Assembly (NCBI RefSeq): GCF_003115855.1
Contig: NZ_KZ819081.1
Location: 62,001 to 126,000, forward strand
DNA: 64,000 nt
Direction of reading: 5' to 3'
From: Brenneria corticis
GTDB taxonomy: Bacteria > Pseudomonadota > Gammaproteobacteria > Enterobacterales > Enterobacteriaceae
Part shown: in pieces, positions 16,438 through 25,223 of the stretch
Layout of the letters: each line of letters opens with the position of its first letter
How positions within the stretch are numbered: the stretch's first letter is position 1
The notes under the pieces: model-generated
What the model saw: only the letters and a program-made list of their open reading frames with translations
What the model was told of the DNA's origin: nothing
Databases searched by the model: none
Translations under genes and position numbers: made by a program

Positions 16438-18015
16438 TCAAGAGGATTCTCCTGCGTTGCGCCAGCGGGTCATACGTTTTTCCAGGCTAAGGCCGGCGCG
16501 GTCGATGGCCGCGCCGGTGACGCCGATCAGCAGCATGCCGCTGAGAATGGTGGGCATATCCAGCAACTGCTGGGCGTTAATCATCAGGCTGCCGATACCG
16601 ATATCCGACGACATGAAGTACTCCGCGCCGACCGTGCCGAGCCAGGCGTAAATCAGCGACAGGCGCAAACCGGCAAAGATGGCGGGCGCGGCGCCCGGCA
16701 GGATCAGCGCTTTCAGCCGCAGCGCCAGCGATAGTTGCAGCACCTGCGCCATCTCCTGAAGCTGGTGCGAGCGCTGACGCACGCCGCGGTGGCTGGCCAC
16801 CAGCATCGGAAAGAAGGAGGCCAGCGCCACAAACACCACTTTTCCGGCTTCGCCGTTGCCTACCCAGGCGGTGAGTAGCGGCAGCCAGGCAAACAGCGCG
16901 ATCTGGCGCAGCGTGGCGACGGTGGGGGTGAGCAGCGCGTCGGCGCGCGGGCTGAGGCCGAGCAGCACCCCGAGCAGCAGACCGACGGCGATACCGCCCG
17001 CGGCGCCCGCCAGCGCGCGCAGCAGGCTGTGGCGCATGGCGTCCGGCAGGACGCCGTCGGCGAACCCCTGAACCAGCGTGTGCCAGACGGCGGAGGGAGG
17101 CGGCAGCAGCACGGCGTCCACCCAGCCGGACAGGCTGGCCTGATGCCAGAGCGCCAGCAGCGCCAGCGGCAACACGACTCCGGCGCGCCAGCGCGACGGC
17201 GCGGCGTTAAGGCGGCTGACCGGCGGGTGCGGCCAGTAGACCAGCCGCCGCTCCAGTCGGTCTATTCCCCACTCCATCAGCAGTCCGGCGGCGCCGATAA
17301 CCGCGATACAGACAAATACGATATCCAGTTGAAACAGCTGACGCCCCCACACCAGCAGATAGCCGATGCCCTGCGACGACGCCAGCAGCTCCACCACAAT
17401 CAGCGAGACCCAGGCCTGCGACAGCGCCAGCCGCAGCCCGGTCAGCCAGACCGGCAGCATCGCCGGCAAGGTCAGGCGCATCAGCCGTTGCCGCCAGGGC
17501 AGGCACAGGGTGCGCGCCGCTTCCAGCAGCGAGGCGGGAATATTGCTCACTCCGCTTTGAGTGTGCAGAGTGACGGGGACGATCACCGCTTTGACGATGA
17601 CCGCCAGCTTCAGGCCGTCGTCGATGCCGAACAGCACCATAAATAGCGGGATCCACCCCAGCGTGGGAATTTGCGCCACGGCATACACCGTCGGGTGCAG
17701 CAGGGCGGCCGCCCGCGGCGACGCGCCCATCAGCGCGCCCAGCGCAGTACCGGCGAGCAGCCCGGCCAGCAGACCGCTGAACAGTCGTTGCAGGCTAACC
17801 CACAGCTGCGACAGCAAATCGTCGCGCCACAGCTCGGCGGCGGTGCGCATCACCGTGGCGGGCGCGGGAAGGATTTGCGCCGGCATCCAGCCCTGGCGGC
17901 TGCCGACGTACCACAGCAGTAGCAGCATCAGCGGCACCACCAGGGGATACCACGCGCTTGCCGGCAGCCGGAAGCGGGTGGGCGGAGAGCGTTTTAGCAC
18001 CATAGCCTTATTCAT
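16438..18015 (-). CDS. Sulfonate/sulfate-ester ABC importer, fused double permease (SsuC/AtsB-like)
   Basis: A 525-residue inner-membrane protein made of two tandem SsuC/TauC-type domains (about 20-265 and 280-525 from the chosen start). Each half carries the family loop: LEAARTLCLPWRQRLMRLTLPA in the first and the QEMAQVL...LKALILPGAAPAIFAGLR stretch in the second. Single-domain SsuC pairs as a homodimer; here both halves are one chain. The start at 18015 (MNKAMVLK) gives the usual short cytoplasmic N-terminus; 18090 and 18003 are alternatives. It diverges from its binding protein gene at 18251. No ATPase gene for this importer lies in the window, so it must borrow one or it is encoded elsewhere. 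Confidence 0.82.
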   Translation of the reverse strand: MNKAMVLKRSPPTRFRLPASAWYPLVVPLMLLLLWYVGSRQGWMPAQILPAPATVMRTAAELWRDDLLSQLWVSLQRLFSGLLAGLLAGTALGALMGASPRAAALLHPTVYAVAQIPTLGWIPLFMVLFGIDDGLKLAVIVKAVIVPVTLHTQSGVSNIPASLLEAARTLCLPWRQRLMRLTLPAMLPVWLTGLRLALSQAWVSLIVVELLASSQGIGYLLVWGRQLFQLDIVFVCIAVIGAAGLLMEWGIDRLERRLVYWPHPPVSRLNAAPSRWRAGVVLPLALLALWHQASLSGWVDAVLLPPPSAVWHTLVQGFADGVLPDAMRHSLLRALAGAAGGIAVGLLLGVLLGLSPRADALLTPTVATLRQIALFAWLPLLTAWVGNGEAGKVVFVALASFFPMLVASHRGVRQRSHQLQEMAQVLQLSLALRLKALILPGAAPAIFAGLRLSLIYAWLGTVGAEYFMSSDIGIGSLMINAQQLLDMPTILSGMLLIGVTGAAIDRAGLSLEKRMTRWRNAGESS

Positions 18016-18250
18016 TTTCTTGCATGAAGCCAGTGGGAACGGATGAATAAAGGAATAAAAAACAGGTTTAGGCGCCGAATGCCAATGCATTAAATCGATT
18101 AGCGGCGTGCAAAAAACGCATATCCGGCGTCTTGCCGCCTGATGGCTGATTTATGCTTTTTTTCACTGAATAAAGCGGGAAATGTTATTTAAGACGCGCA
18201 TCCTCCCTTCGCTAGTTTGATGCAATATCCTGTTATTGGTGGAGAAAATA

Positions 18251-19351
18251 ATGCACACGACGACACTACGGCACGAACCTCGCCGGCAAGCGGCTCTTTA
18301 CCGTATCGCCGGGGCCCTGATGCTGATCGGCCTGACGCTGACCGGGGCCGGCGCGCGGGCGGAGGAAAGCAGACCAACGGAAATCCGCATCGGTCTGCCC
18401 GACCAGAGCGCCGGCAGCAAACCCTTTATCCGCGGGCCGCTGGGGCTGGCGCATATTCGCCAGCAGCTGGAACAGGTGTTTGAGCCGCAGGGCATCAAAA
18501 TCCGCTGGTCGTTTTTCAAAGGCGCCGGCCCGGCGGTGAATGAGGCGCTGGCCAACCGGCAGCTGGACGTGGTCTATCTGGGGGATTTGGCCGCCATTAT
18601 CGGCCGGGCGGGCGATTTGCCCACTCGCGTGCTGGTGGGGTCGCGCGGCTCCAACTCTTATCTGGCGGCGACGCCGGAGTCGGGGATCCAGCGCATTGCG
18701 GACCTGCGCGGCAAGCGCGTCGCCGTGTACAAGGGAACGGCGGACCAGCTGTCGTTTGAGCGCGCGCTGAGCGGCGCCGGGCTGAACGAGCGTGATATCC
18801 AGGTGATCAATCTGGACTGGACCGCGGGTAAAGCCGCGCTGGCCGCCAGACGGGTGGATGCGGTATGGGGCGGCGTAGGGCTGCTGACGCTGCGCCGGCA
18901 GGGGATCGATATCATCGCCGACAGCCGTTCGCTGGGGCGGGCCAATACCACCCAGGCGGCGGTGCTGGCGACGGAGGCGTTTATTCAGCGCTATCCGCAG
19001 GCGACCCGGCAACTGGTGGAGGTGCTGGCGGACAACGCCCGCTGGATCGCCGATCCGGCGCATTTAACCGAGTATATCGCGCTGATGTCGGCGCAGAGTC
19101 AGATCCCGGCGGCGCTGTTTGAGGAAGAGCTGCGGCCGGAGGAGCTGAATTTCCAGAGCTCGCCGCGGCTGGACGACTTTTTGCAGGCCAGCTTCGCGGA
19201 CAGCATTCAGCGGGCGAAAGCCGCCGGTCTGATCCGACGCGACTTCCCGGTGGACCAGTGGTTCGACGGCCGTTTTGTCGATCGGGCGCTCACCGACCGC
19301 CAGTGGGACAAGGTGTGGCCGGGGTACGATGCCGGCGGTCAGGCGCAGTAG
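18251..19351 (+). CDS. Sulfonate/sulfate-ester periplasmic binding protein (SsuA/AtsR-like)
   Basis: A 366-residue exported binding protein of the SsuA/TauA/NMT1 type. It opens with an unusually long charged n-region and then a hydrophobic core ending ARAEE. The typical features are IRWSFFKGAGPAVNEALANRQLDVVYLGDLA, DLRGKRVAVYKGT and GVDAVWGG-like segments. The start is set by GGAG six bases upstream of ATG at 18251. It is transcribed away from the double permease; the 235-bp space between them should carry both promoters and perhaps a CysB/Cbl site, which I could not identify. Its last 13 bases overlap the convergent EAL gene. Confidence 0.85.
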   Translation: MHTTTLRHEPRRQAALYRIAGALMLIGLTLTGAGARAEESRPTEIRIGLPDQSAGSKPFIRGPLGLAHIRQQLEQVFEPQGIKIRWSFFKGAGPAVNEALANRQLDVVYLGDLAAIIGRAGDLPTRVLVGSRGSNSYLAATPESGIQRIADLRGKRVAVYKGTADQLSFERALSGAGLNERDIQVINLDWTAGKAALAARRVDAVWGGVGLLTLRRQGIDIIADSRSLGRANTTQAAVLATEAFIQRYPQATRQLVEVLADNARWIADPAHLTEYIALMSAQSQIPAALFEEELRPEELNFQSSPRLDDFLQASFADSIQRAKAAGLIRRDFPVDQWFDGRFVDRALTDRQWDKVWPGYDAGGQAQ

Positions 19352-20949
19352 TCCCGGTTTTCCGCGGCGGCCGGGTCTTTCGCCGGTTGGAGCCGCCGCC
19401 GCGCGTGCAGCCACGTCATCAATGCCCGGCCGTCCATCGGACGGGCATACAGATACCCTTGCATATACCGCACGCCGCACCGTTTAAGATAGCGATATTC
19501 ATGGCGTGAGTTCACTCCTTCCGCGACCATATCCAGCTCGAGCCTTTTGCTGAGCCCGATAATGGCGTCGAGCACCGGCGTATCATTGTCCGCGGGTCCG
19601 ATGGCGCTGACGAACCCCTTGTCGATTTTAAGGTAATCCAACGGGAACATCTGCAGATAGGATAGGGAGCAGTGGCCGGTGCCGAAATCATCAATGGCGA
19701 TAATAAAGCCCTCCCGACGCAGCAGCGCCAGTTTATCCACCACATCCCGCTTATTGACGATCAGGCTGCGCTCGGTGAGCTCCAGGGTGATATTCAGTTT
19801 GTGCGGCGCCAGCATGGCCGCGAGCCGGCGAATATCATCCACAAAGGCCGGGTGCTGAATATGTTCGGCGGCGATATTCACCCCCAGATGAAAGCCGTCG
19901 GGCACCTGCCAGTGCTTAACGTCGGCGGCCAGCAGTTCGAACAGGTGCAGCGTCAGCGGGATAATCATTTTTTCGGACTCCGCGGCGGTGATAAACACAT
20001 CGGGGGGGATGCTTCTGCCGCCGGGCCGATACCAGCGCATCAGCGCTTCCACCCCGACGCAGCAGCGAGCGGTCATATCGTAGACGGGCTGGTAATGTAC
20101 GCTGAATTCGTTGGTGAGCATGCCCTTGCGCAGTTCATCGCGCAGCGACATTTTGCGTTTCTGCCATGAACGTACGGCGGAGACGAAAATCAGCGAGAGG
20201 AACAGCGCCACCGGCAGAAAAGCGAGGAAATCGCGCTTCCACGATTGAATCAGCTCGGACGCCGGCAGCGTCGCGCTGACCGTGATCGGGTAACGAGAGG
20301 ACGTTTTGGCGTCGGTCAGCGGAGAGATAAATGGATGATTATCCATAATTTCCCGACCTTCCTTAATCTGATAGCCATCGCCGAATTGTACCGTCAGCTG
20401 ATATTGCCGGCTAATTCCCATCGCGCTCATAAAGTCGATTAAATACTGCCCGTCGACGATGGCGAAGGTGCCGAACGATGACGCATTCAACCGGGCAAAG
20501 ATCACCGCGGGGCGCTCCTGAACCCCTCTGGTCGCGCGCAGTGAAACATTCCAGGAAACGGGCGGAGGGGAAGGCAGCGGATATTGCAGAATGTCGCTCA
20601 GAGGCACAAGCACGTCGCCGGAGACCGATGAGCAGTACATATTCGGACCCTGGGTAAGGCCCAGCGAGCGAAAATAGGGGGAGAGGGTTCCCAGGCGCAC
20701 CAGCCTGGGGGAAGCGAGGGCACAGGAGTTTCCCTCGAACGTCCGCAGGGCGGATACCATATCCCAGGCCTTCCGACTGATGGACTCCGCCTGATGGACG
20801 ATGACCAGGGTGGTTATTTCCAGATCCTGCTTTACGTTTTGTCTTGCCGTGACGTAGCTGAAAATAATGCCCAGCAAAAAAGGGAGTAGCCCGGCGGCTA
20901 TTAACAGCAACAGGTTACCGGGAGAGTGGAGATGCTTGGTTTTTGCCAT
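19339..20949 (-). CDS. CSS-domain EAL cyclic-di-GMP phosphodiesterase
   Basis: A membrane-anchored phosphodiesterase of about 536 residues: helix ~10-30, periplasmic CSS domain with the redox motif MYCSSVSG, second helix (FLAFLPVALFLSLIFVSAV), then a cytoplasmic EAL domain. The catalytic set looks intact: GVEALMRW, LELTER, AIDDFGTG, LKIDKGFV and MVAEGV. In E. coli, CSS-EAL enzymes (PdeB, PdeC and others) hydrolyse c-di-GMP and are controlled by DsbA/DsbB-dependent oxidation of the CSS cysteine. The start is placed at MAKTKHLH (20949), which begins the N-in anchor; a GTG frame to 21048 is possible. The 3' end overlaps the convergent sulfonate-binding protein gene by 13 bases. Confidence 0.9.
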   Translation of the reverse strand: MAKTKHLHSPGNLLLLIAAGLLPFLLGIIFSYVTARQNVKQDLEITTLVIVHQAESISRKAWDMVSALRTFEGNSCALASPRLVRLGTLSPYFRSLGLTQGPNMYCSSVSGDVLVPLSDILQYPLPSPPPVSWNVSLRATRGVQERPAVIFARLNASSFGTFAIVDGQYLIDFMSAMGISRQYQLTVQFGDGYQIKEGREIMDNHPFISPLTDAKTSSRYPITVSATLPASELIQSWKRDFLAFLPVALFLSLIFVSAVRSWQKRKMSLRDELRKGMLTNEFSVHYQPVYDMTARCCVGVEALMRWYRPGGRSIPPDVFITAAESEKMIIPLTLHLFELLAADVKHWQVPDGFHLGVNIAAEHIQHPAFVDDIRRLAAMLAPHKLNITLELTERSLIVNKRDVVDKLALLRREGFIIAIDDFGTGHCSLSYLQMFPLDYLKIDKGFVSAIGPADNDTPVLDAIIGLSKRLELDMVAEGVNSRHEYRYLKRCGVRYMQGYLYARPMDGRALMTWLHARRRLQPAKDPAAAENRDYCA

Positions 20950-21164
20950 TACGTTTTGTCGAATTGAAATACTTGGGTATATACACAGCTTAGCAGAATA
21001 TTTTTCCCTGCCTTGCCGACGGCGGGCGCGCTTATTTAAGTGATCCACTTCAATTTTTTATCTTACTTGCCGAAATTTGTTATTTCCTTTGGCGAATCGT
21101 TGTCAGAATCGTTAGCAGCACCATTTGGCAGAAGCGGCTCGCAATACAACAAGAGGAATAATCA

Positions 21165-22523
21165 ATGGAACAGCTAATGACTGAAGGGGCGGTGCTGTCG
21201 CCGCATGCCGGCGTGTTCGACTCGCTGGATGATGCGGTATACGCCGCGACGCAGGCGCAGAAAATGCTGAACAGCGTAGCTCTGCGCCAGAGCGTGGTCG
21301 CCGCTATTCGTCAGGCCGGAGAGCGGTATGCTCAGGTGCTGGCGGAAATGGCGGTAGCGGAAACCGGCATGGGACGGGTTTTCGATAAATACACCAAGAA
21401 TGTGTCGCAGGCGCGCGGTACGCCGGGGCTGGAGTGCCTGTCGGCGGAGGTATTGACCGGCGACAACGGCCTGACCCTGATTGAGAACGCGCCCTGGGGC
21501 GTGGTGGCCTCGGTCACGCCCTCCACCAATCCGGCGGCCACCGTTATCAATAATGCCATCAGCATGATCGCCGCCGGCAACAGCGTGGTGTTCGCGCCGC
21601 ATCCGTCGGCGAAAAAGGTGTCTCTGCATACCATCAGCCTGTTGAACAAGGCCATCGTAACGGCCGGCGGGCCGGAAAACCTGCTGGTCAGCGTGACGAA
21701 TCCCGATATTGAAACCGCGCAGCGTCTGTTTAAATATCCCGGCATCGGCCTGCTGGTGGTGACGGGGGGCGAGGCGGTGGTGGAAGCGGCGCGCAGGCAC
21801 ACCGACAAACGGCTGATCGCCGCGGGAGCCGGCAATCCGCCGGTGGTGGTGGATGAGACGGCGGATTTGGCGCGCGCCGCGCGCGCCATCGTACGCGGCG
21901 CGTCTTTTGACAACAACATCATCTGCGCCGATGAAAAAGTGCTGATTGTGGTTGATAGCGTGGCGGATGCGCTGTTGGCGGAAATGCAGCGCCACCAGTC
22001 GGTATTGCTGAGCGACGATGAGACGCGGCGGCTGTTGCCGCGGTTGTTGACGGATATCGACGAAAACGGCAAAGGGAACGTCAGCCGGGAGTGGGTCGGC
22101 CGCGACGCGGCGAAAATCGCCGCCGCCATCGACCTGAACGTCGGCGAGCAAACCCGCCTGCTGCTGGCGGAAACCGACGCCGCGCACCCGTTTGCCGTCA
22201 CCGAGATGATGATGCCGGTCCTGCCGGTGGTGCGCGTCAAGGACGTGAAGGAAGCGATTGACCTGGCGGTGAAACTGGAGGGCGGCCGCCGCCATACCGC
22301 GGCGATCCACTCCACCAATATCAACAATATGCATCGTATGGCCAGCGCCATTGATACCAGTATCTTCGTCAAGAACGGCCCCTGTCTCGCCGGTCTGGGG
22401 CTGGGCGGCGAGGGCTGGACGTCCATGACCATTTCCACGCCGACGGGCGAAGGGGTGACGTCGGCCCGCACCTTTGTCCGCCTGCGCCGCTGCGTGATGG
22501 TCGATATGTTCCGTATCGTATGA
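21165..22523 (+). CDS. CoA-acylating aldehyde dehydrogenase, EutE/PduP family
   Basis: A 452-residue enzyme of the EutE/PduP class, which oxidises short aldehydes to acyl-CoA with NAD+. VTPSTNPAATVINNAISMIAAGNSV-type wording, VVTGGEAVVEAAR and the catalytic Cys254 in FDNNIICADEK are family features. The N-terminus lacks the amphipathic encapsulation helix that targets EutE and PduP to bacterial microcompartments, and no shell protein, ammonia-lyase or cobalamin gene is nearby, so it should be cytosolic and free. AGAGG precedes the start. It lies 175 bp upstream of eutR on the same strand. The substrate is likely acetaldehyde or propionaldehyde but is not proven. Confidence 0.85.
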   Translation: MEQLMTEGAVLSPHAGVFDSLDDAVYAATQAQKMLNSVALRQSVVAAIRQAGERYAQVLAEMAVAETGMGRVFDKYTKNVSQARGTPGLECLSAEVLTGDNGLTLIENAPWGVVASVTPSTNPAATVINNAISMIAAGNSVVFAPHPSAKKVSLHTISLLNKAIVTAGGPENLLVSVTNPDIETAQRLFKYPGIGLLVVTGGEAVVEAARRHTDKRLIAAGAGNPPVVVDETADLARAARAIVRGASFDNNIICADEKVLIVVDSVADALLAEMQRHQSVLLSDDETRRLLPRLLTDIDENGKGNVSREWVGRDAAKIAAAIDLNVGEQTRLLLAETDAAHPFAVTEMMMPVLPVVRVKDVKEAIDLAVKLEGGRRHTAAIHSTNINNMHRMASAIDTSIFVKNGPCLAGLGLGGEGWTSMTISTPTGEGVTSARTFVRLRRCVMVDMFRIV

Positions 22524-22698
22524 GGCGCATCGGCGCGTGAATGGCAACTACCCGGCGGCCAGGCCGCGGGAGGGAGGAGGCGTTCGGGCGGCGGCGATTG
22601 GCGACGACGACAAGGGATCGCCGGCGTCACGTTAATCCGCCCTGTTATGCTATAGAGTGGTCGATAATATCGTTATGGCTGTCATTAAGGAGCGTACG

Positions 22699-23742
22699 AT
22701 GACGATAAAACGCCCCAATCTGCATGGTCTCGACGACGTAAATTATCCCGCGCAGGGAAAAGCGGCGTCGCTGATCGAAGATGAAAACGTGCATCAACGT
22801 TATACGCAGGATGTGTATGCGCAATCCTGCGCCATTACGGCATGGCAGCAGCTTTACGATCAAATTCATCCCGGCCATTTTCGCGGCGAGTTAACGGAGT
22901 TGCGGGTCGACGGTATCCAGTTCTGCCATGAATACACCAATCTGGCGCTGCGCCAGTCCTGCATGGTATGGCCCGAGGCGTTCTGGCTGGGCATTCCCGC
23001 CGCGCAGGGCGCGGCGGGCTTTATCGGCTCGCAGCCCATTGATGAGCGGAGCATCGCGCTGAGTCCCGGCGGTAAGGAGTTCGAGCTGAGTACGCCGAAT
23101 GAATACGCCATCCTGGGCGTGGTGATCTCTTACGACGCGCTGTTCCGGCATAACGGCATGCTGGCGGATCAGGAACGGTTCCGCCATCTGCTGCATCAGC
23201 CGTCGGCGCTGATGGTGGAGCCGCACCAGAAAGCGGCGCTATGGTCTTTGGTGCGGCAGGCGCTGCGCTACGGCAGCCGCGACCCGCAGTGGATGCAAAA
23301 CCGCCATGCCGGCAAGATGCTTAATGATAGTCTGCTGACGATGGTGATGGCGTTGCTGGAAAGCGCGGACCCGTTACCATCCAGCTCAACGGACCGGCGC
23401 ATGGGCTATCGGCGGCTGGTTTCCCGCGCGCGGGAATATGCGCTGGAGCGGACGTCGGAGCCGGTGACGGTTTCCGATCTGTGCCGCGAGCTGTACGTCA
23501 GTCGCCGCACGTTGCAGAACGCGTTCTGCGAGGTTCTGGGCGTCGGCCCGAACGCCTGGCTGAAAATGATCCGCCTCAACGCGGTACGCCGCGAACTTAT
23601 CAGTCCCTTTTCCCGCTGCCATACCGTCAAGGACGCCGCCATGCAGTGGGGATTCTGGCATTTAAGCCAATTCGCCAACGATTATCAGCGCTTATTCAAC
23701 GAAAAACCGTCGGCGACGCTGCGTATGCGCGCGCGGCACTAA
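22699..23742 (+). CDS. eutR: Ethanolamine operon regulator EutR (AraC family)
   Basis: A 347-residue activator that reads like E. coli EutR across its length: VHQRYTQDVY, ITAWQQLYDQIHPG, LALRQSCMVWPEAFW, GFIGSQ and, in the AraC-type DNA-binding domain, SRRTLQNAFCEVLGVGPNAWL and KDAAMQWGFWHLSQFA. EutR senses ethanolamine plus adenosylcobalamin and activates eut transcription. The start at 22699 is set by AAGGAG six bases upstream; an in-frame extension to 22657 has none. Here only a EutE-like gene accompanies it; the eutBC lyase, shell and cobalamin genes are missing from the window, so the regulator is an orphan or serves a remote or reduced regulon. Confidence 0.9.
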   Translation: MTIKRPNLHGLDDVNYPAQGKAASLIEDENVHQRYTQDVYAQSCAITAWQQLYDQIHPGHFRGELTELRVDGIQFCHEYTNLALRQSCMVWPEAFWLGIPAAQGAAGFIGSQPIDERSIALSPGGKEFELSTPNEYAILGVVISYDALFRHNGMLADQERFRHLLHQPSALMVEPHQKAALWSLVRQALRYGSRDPQWMQNRHAGKMLNDSLLTMVMALLESADPLPSSSTDRRMGYRRLVSRAREYALERTSEPVTVSDLCRELYVSRRTLQNAFCEVLGVGPNAWLKMIRLNAVRRELISPFSRCHTVKDAAMQWGFWHLSQFANDYQRLFNEKPSATLRMRARH

Positions 23743-23944
23743 TCACCGCGCCCGTCATGCGCCGCCGTGCGCTCGGCAAATCCTCTGTTTTCCTCTCCCT
23801 GCCCCAATCAAACGCCGCCGCCGGATCGCCCCGGCGCGAAACCGACAAGGATAAACGCTTTGATAGCTTTCACATTTCGTGCGCGGTGATTTCGCTATAG
23901 TGTCGGATACGTATGGGGGGACGCCTCAGGGGAAAGATTCAACG

Positions 23945-24853
23945 ATGAAAATGCAGCTTTTATACGAATTTATTCTGTTGTCGGAATTGCTTAATTTCAG
24001 TAAAGCTGCGCAGAAAATGAACATGACCCAGCCGGTTCTCAGCCGTCATATGAAGTCTCTTGAGGAGCAGTTCGGCGTTGAGTTGTTCCGGCGCGATACG
24101 CACAGCGTCGAGTTGACATCCATCGGAAAATTGTTTTCCGATGAAGCGCGTAAAATCATCTTTCAATATGAAAGCTCGGTATCCATCGTTAACGCTTTTT
24201 CGGGCAAAAGCCAACGCCGCCTGACCATTACTTTTCTGGGGGAGGCCATTCAGCATGTGCTGGTTACATTCCTCACCCAGTTTCAACAAAATAATATCGG
24301 CGTCGCCGTGGATTGCCGGGACAGCGAGCTGGATGAGGCGCTGCTTTTTCTCGAAGAGCATACCTGCGATCTGGGTTTTTTAATTCGTCCCAATTTTTGG
24401 GAAAACAAAAAGTTTTGCAGTTTGTCATTTCAAACCGATCCGCTGTGTGTGGCTGTGAACAGGAACCATCCGCTGGCCGGGCGGGGGCGGGTGTCCCTAA
24501 GAGAGGTCAGCGAATGGCCGATTATTCGCGTCGATCCCCGTGAATTCTTATTGGCTGAAGCGTACAGCACGCGTTTTTTCGACTGCTATGATATTGCGTA
24601 TACGCTGGACAAAGAATATCCCAATCTTAAAACCTGCTGTTTTAATCTGGAATTCAGGGATCGGGTGGCATTGCTGATGCCCAAGCACCGCGGCTACTTG
24701 CTTGGTAATAACAGCGTATTACTGGAGGTGATTGAAAATGATTACTGGTTTAATCTGGAACTGGTATGGGACAGTAAAAATACCAACCCCTGTATTCCGC
24801 TTTTTTTAAAGGAATTTAAACAGTTTTTTAAAAATAAAAATTTTCCCTCCTGA
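23945..24853 (+). CDS. LysR-type transcriptional regulator
   Basis: A 302-residue LysR-family protein. The N-terminal winged helix-turn-helix is clear (LLNFSKAAQKMNMTQPVLSRHMKSLEEQFG, with ELTSIG following), and the C-terminal half is the periplasmic-binding-protein-like effector domain, here rather divergent and cysteine-containing. The start at 23945 is placed by homology, with a GGGGA element further upstream than usual. It is co-directional with and 370 bp upstream of the beta-diketone/BKACE operon, which it most likely controls. The sequence is noticeably more AT-rich than its surroundings, especially toward the 3' end. Confidence 0.85.
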   Translation: MKMQLLYEFILLSELLNFSKAAQKMNMTQPVLSRHMKSLEEQFGVELFRRDTHSVELTSIGKLFSDEARKIIFQYESSVSIVNAFSGKSQRRLTITFLGEAIQHVLVTFLTQFQQNNIGVAVDCRDSELDEALLFLEEHTCDLGFLIRPNFWENKKFCSLSFQTDPLCVAVNRNHPLAGRGRVSLREVSEWPIIRVDPREFLLAEAYSTRFFDCYDIAYTLDKEYPNLKTCCFNLEFRDRVALLMPKHRGYLLGNNSVLLEVIENDYWFNLELVWDSKNTNPCIPLFLKEFKQFFKNKNFPS

Positions 24854-25223
24854 ATATGGGGGATATTTCCCCCGCGCCAGATTAACGCCATGTGATGGAC
24901 GATTATCAAATGTGACTTGCATCTCATTAATATGTTATTTTTTATTATCTATTTTAAATTAAATTACCCGTATTCTAGGATTGGTGTTTTGTCTTGTTGT
25001 TGTTTTATAAGGTAAAAATAATAAATCTTCATGGTTGTATAAACGGTTATGTTAAAAAAACATAGCCGAAAAAATAAAAAGAATTTCTCCCGTTTAAAAC
25101 GGGGTGTTACGTTTTTCCTGTCTGGAAGCACCAGAGGAAAAATGTGAATCACATCATTTAAATCGACGTTACTTCCTATAAATTCCGACCAATTCAAATA
25201 ATGCCATAAAGAAGGAGTAAATC
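24854..25223. other. AT-rich leader between the LysR gene and the catabolic operon
   Basis: 370 bp without a convincing gene. A short stem GGGGGA-tat-TCCCCC lies a few bases past the LysR stop (24858-24873). The stretch 24930-25200 is strongly AT-rich compared with the rest of the window and should hold the operon promoter and LysR-type operators; I could not pick out a clear T-N11-A palindrome. A reverse-strand frame of 77 codons (24964-25197) has no recognisable features and is not called. The ribosome-binding site GAAGGAG sits just before 25224. Confidence 0.5.

Noticed and set aside
18016..18250. CysB/Cbl operator between the divergent sulfonate transport genes
   Set aside because: The function would fit, but no convincing binding-site pattern could be seen, so none is annotated.
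21174..22547. Reverse-strand frame of 457 codons opposite the EutE-like gene
   Set aside because: Basic, repetitive composition typical of an antisense shadow; no family resemblance or ribosome-binding site.
24964..25197. 77-codon reverse frame in the AT-rich leader
   Set aside because: No ribosome-binding site, no recognisable domain, and it occupies the expected promoter region of the catabolic operon.
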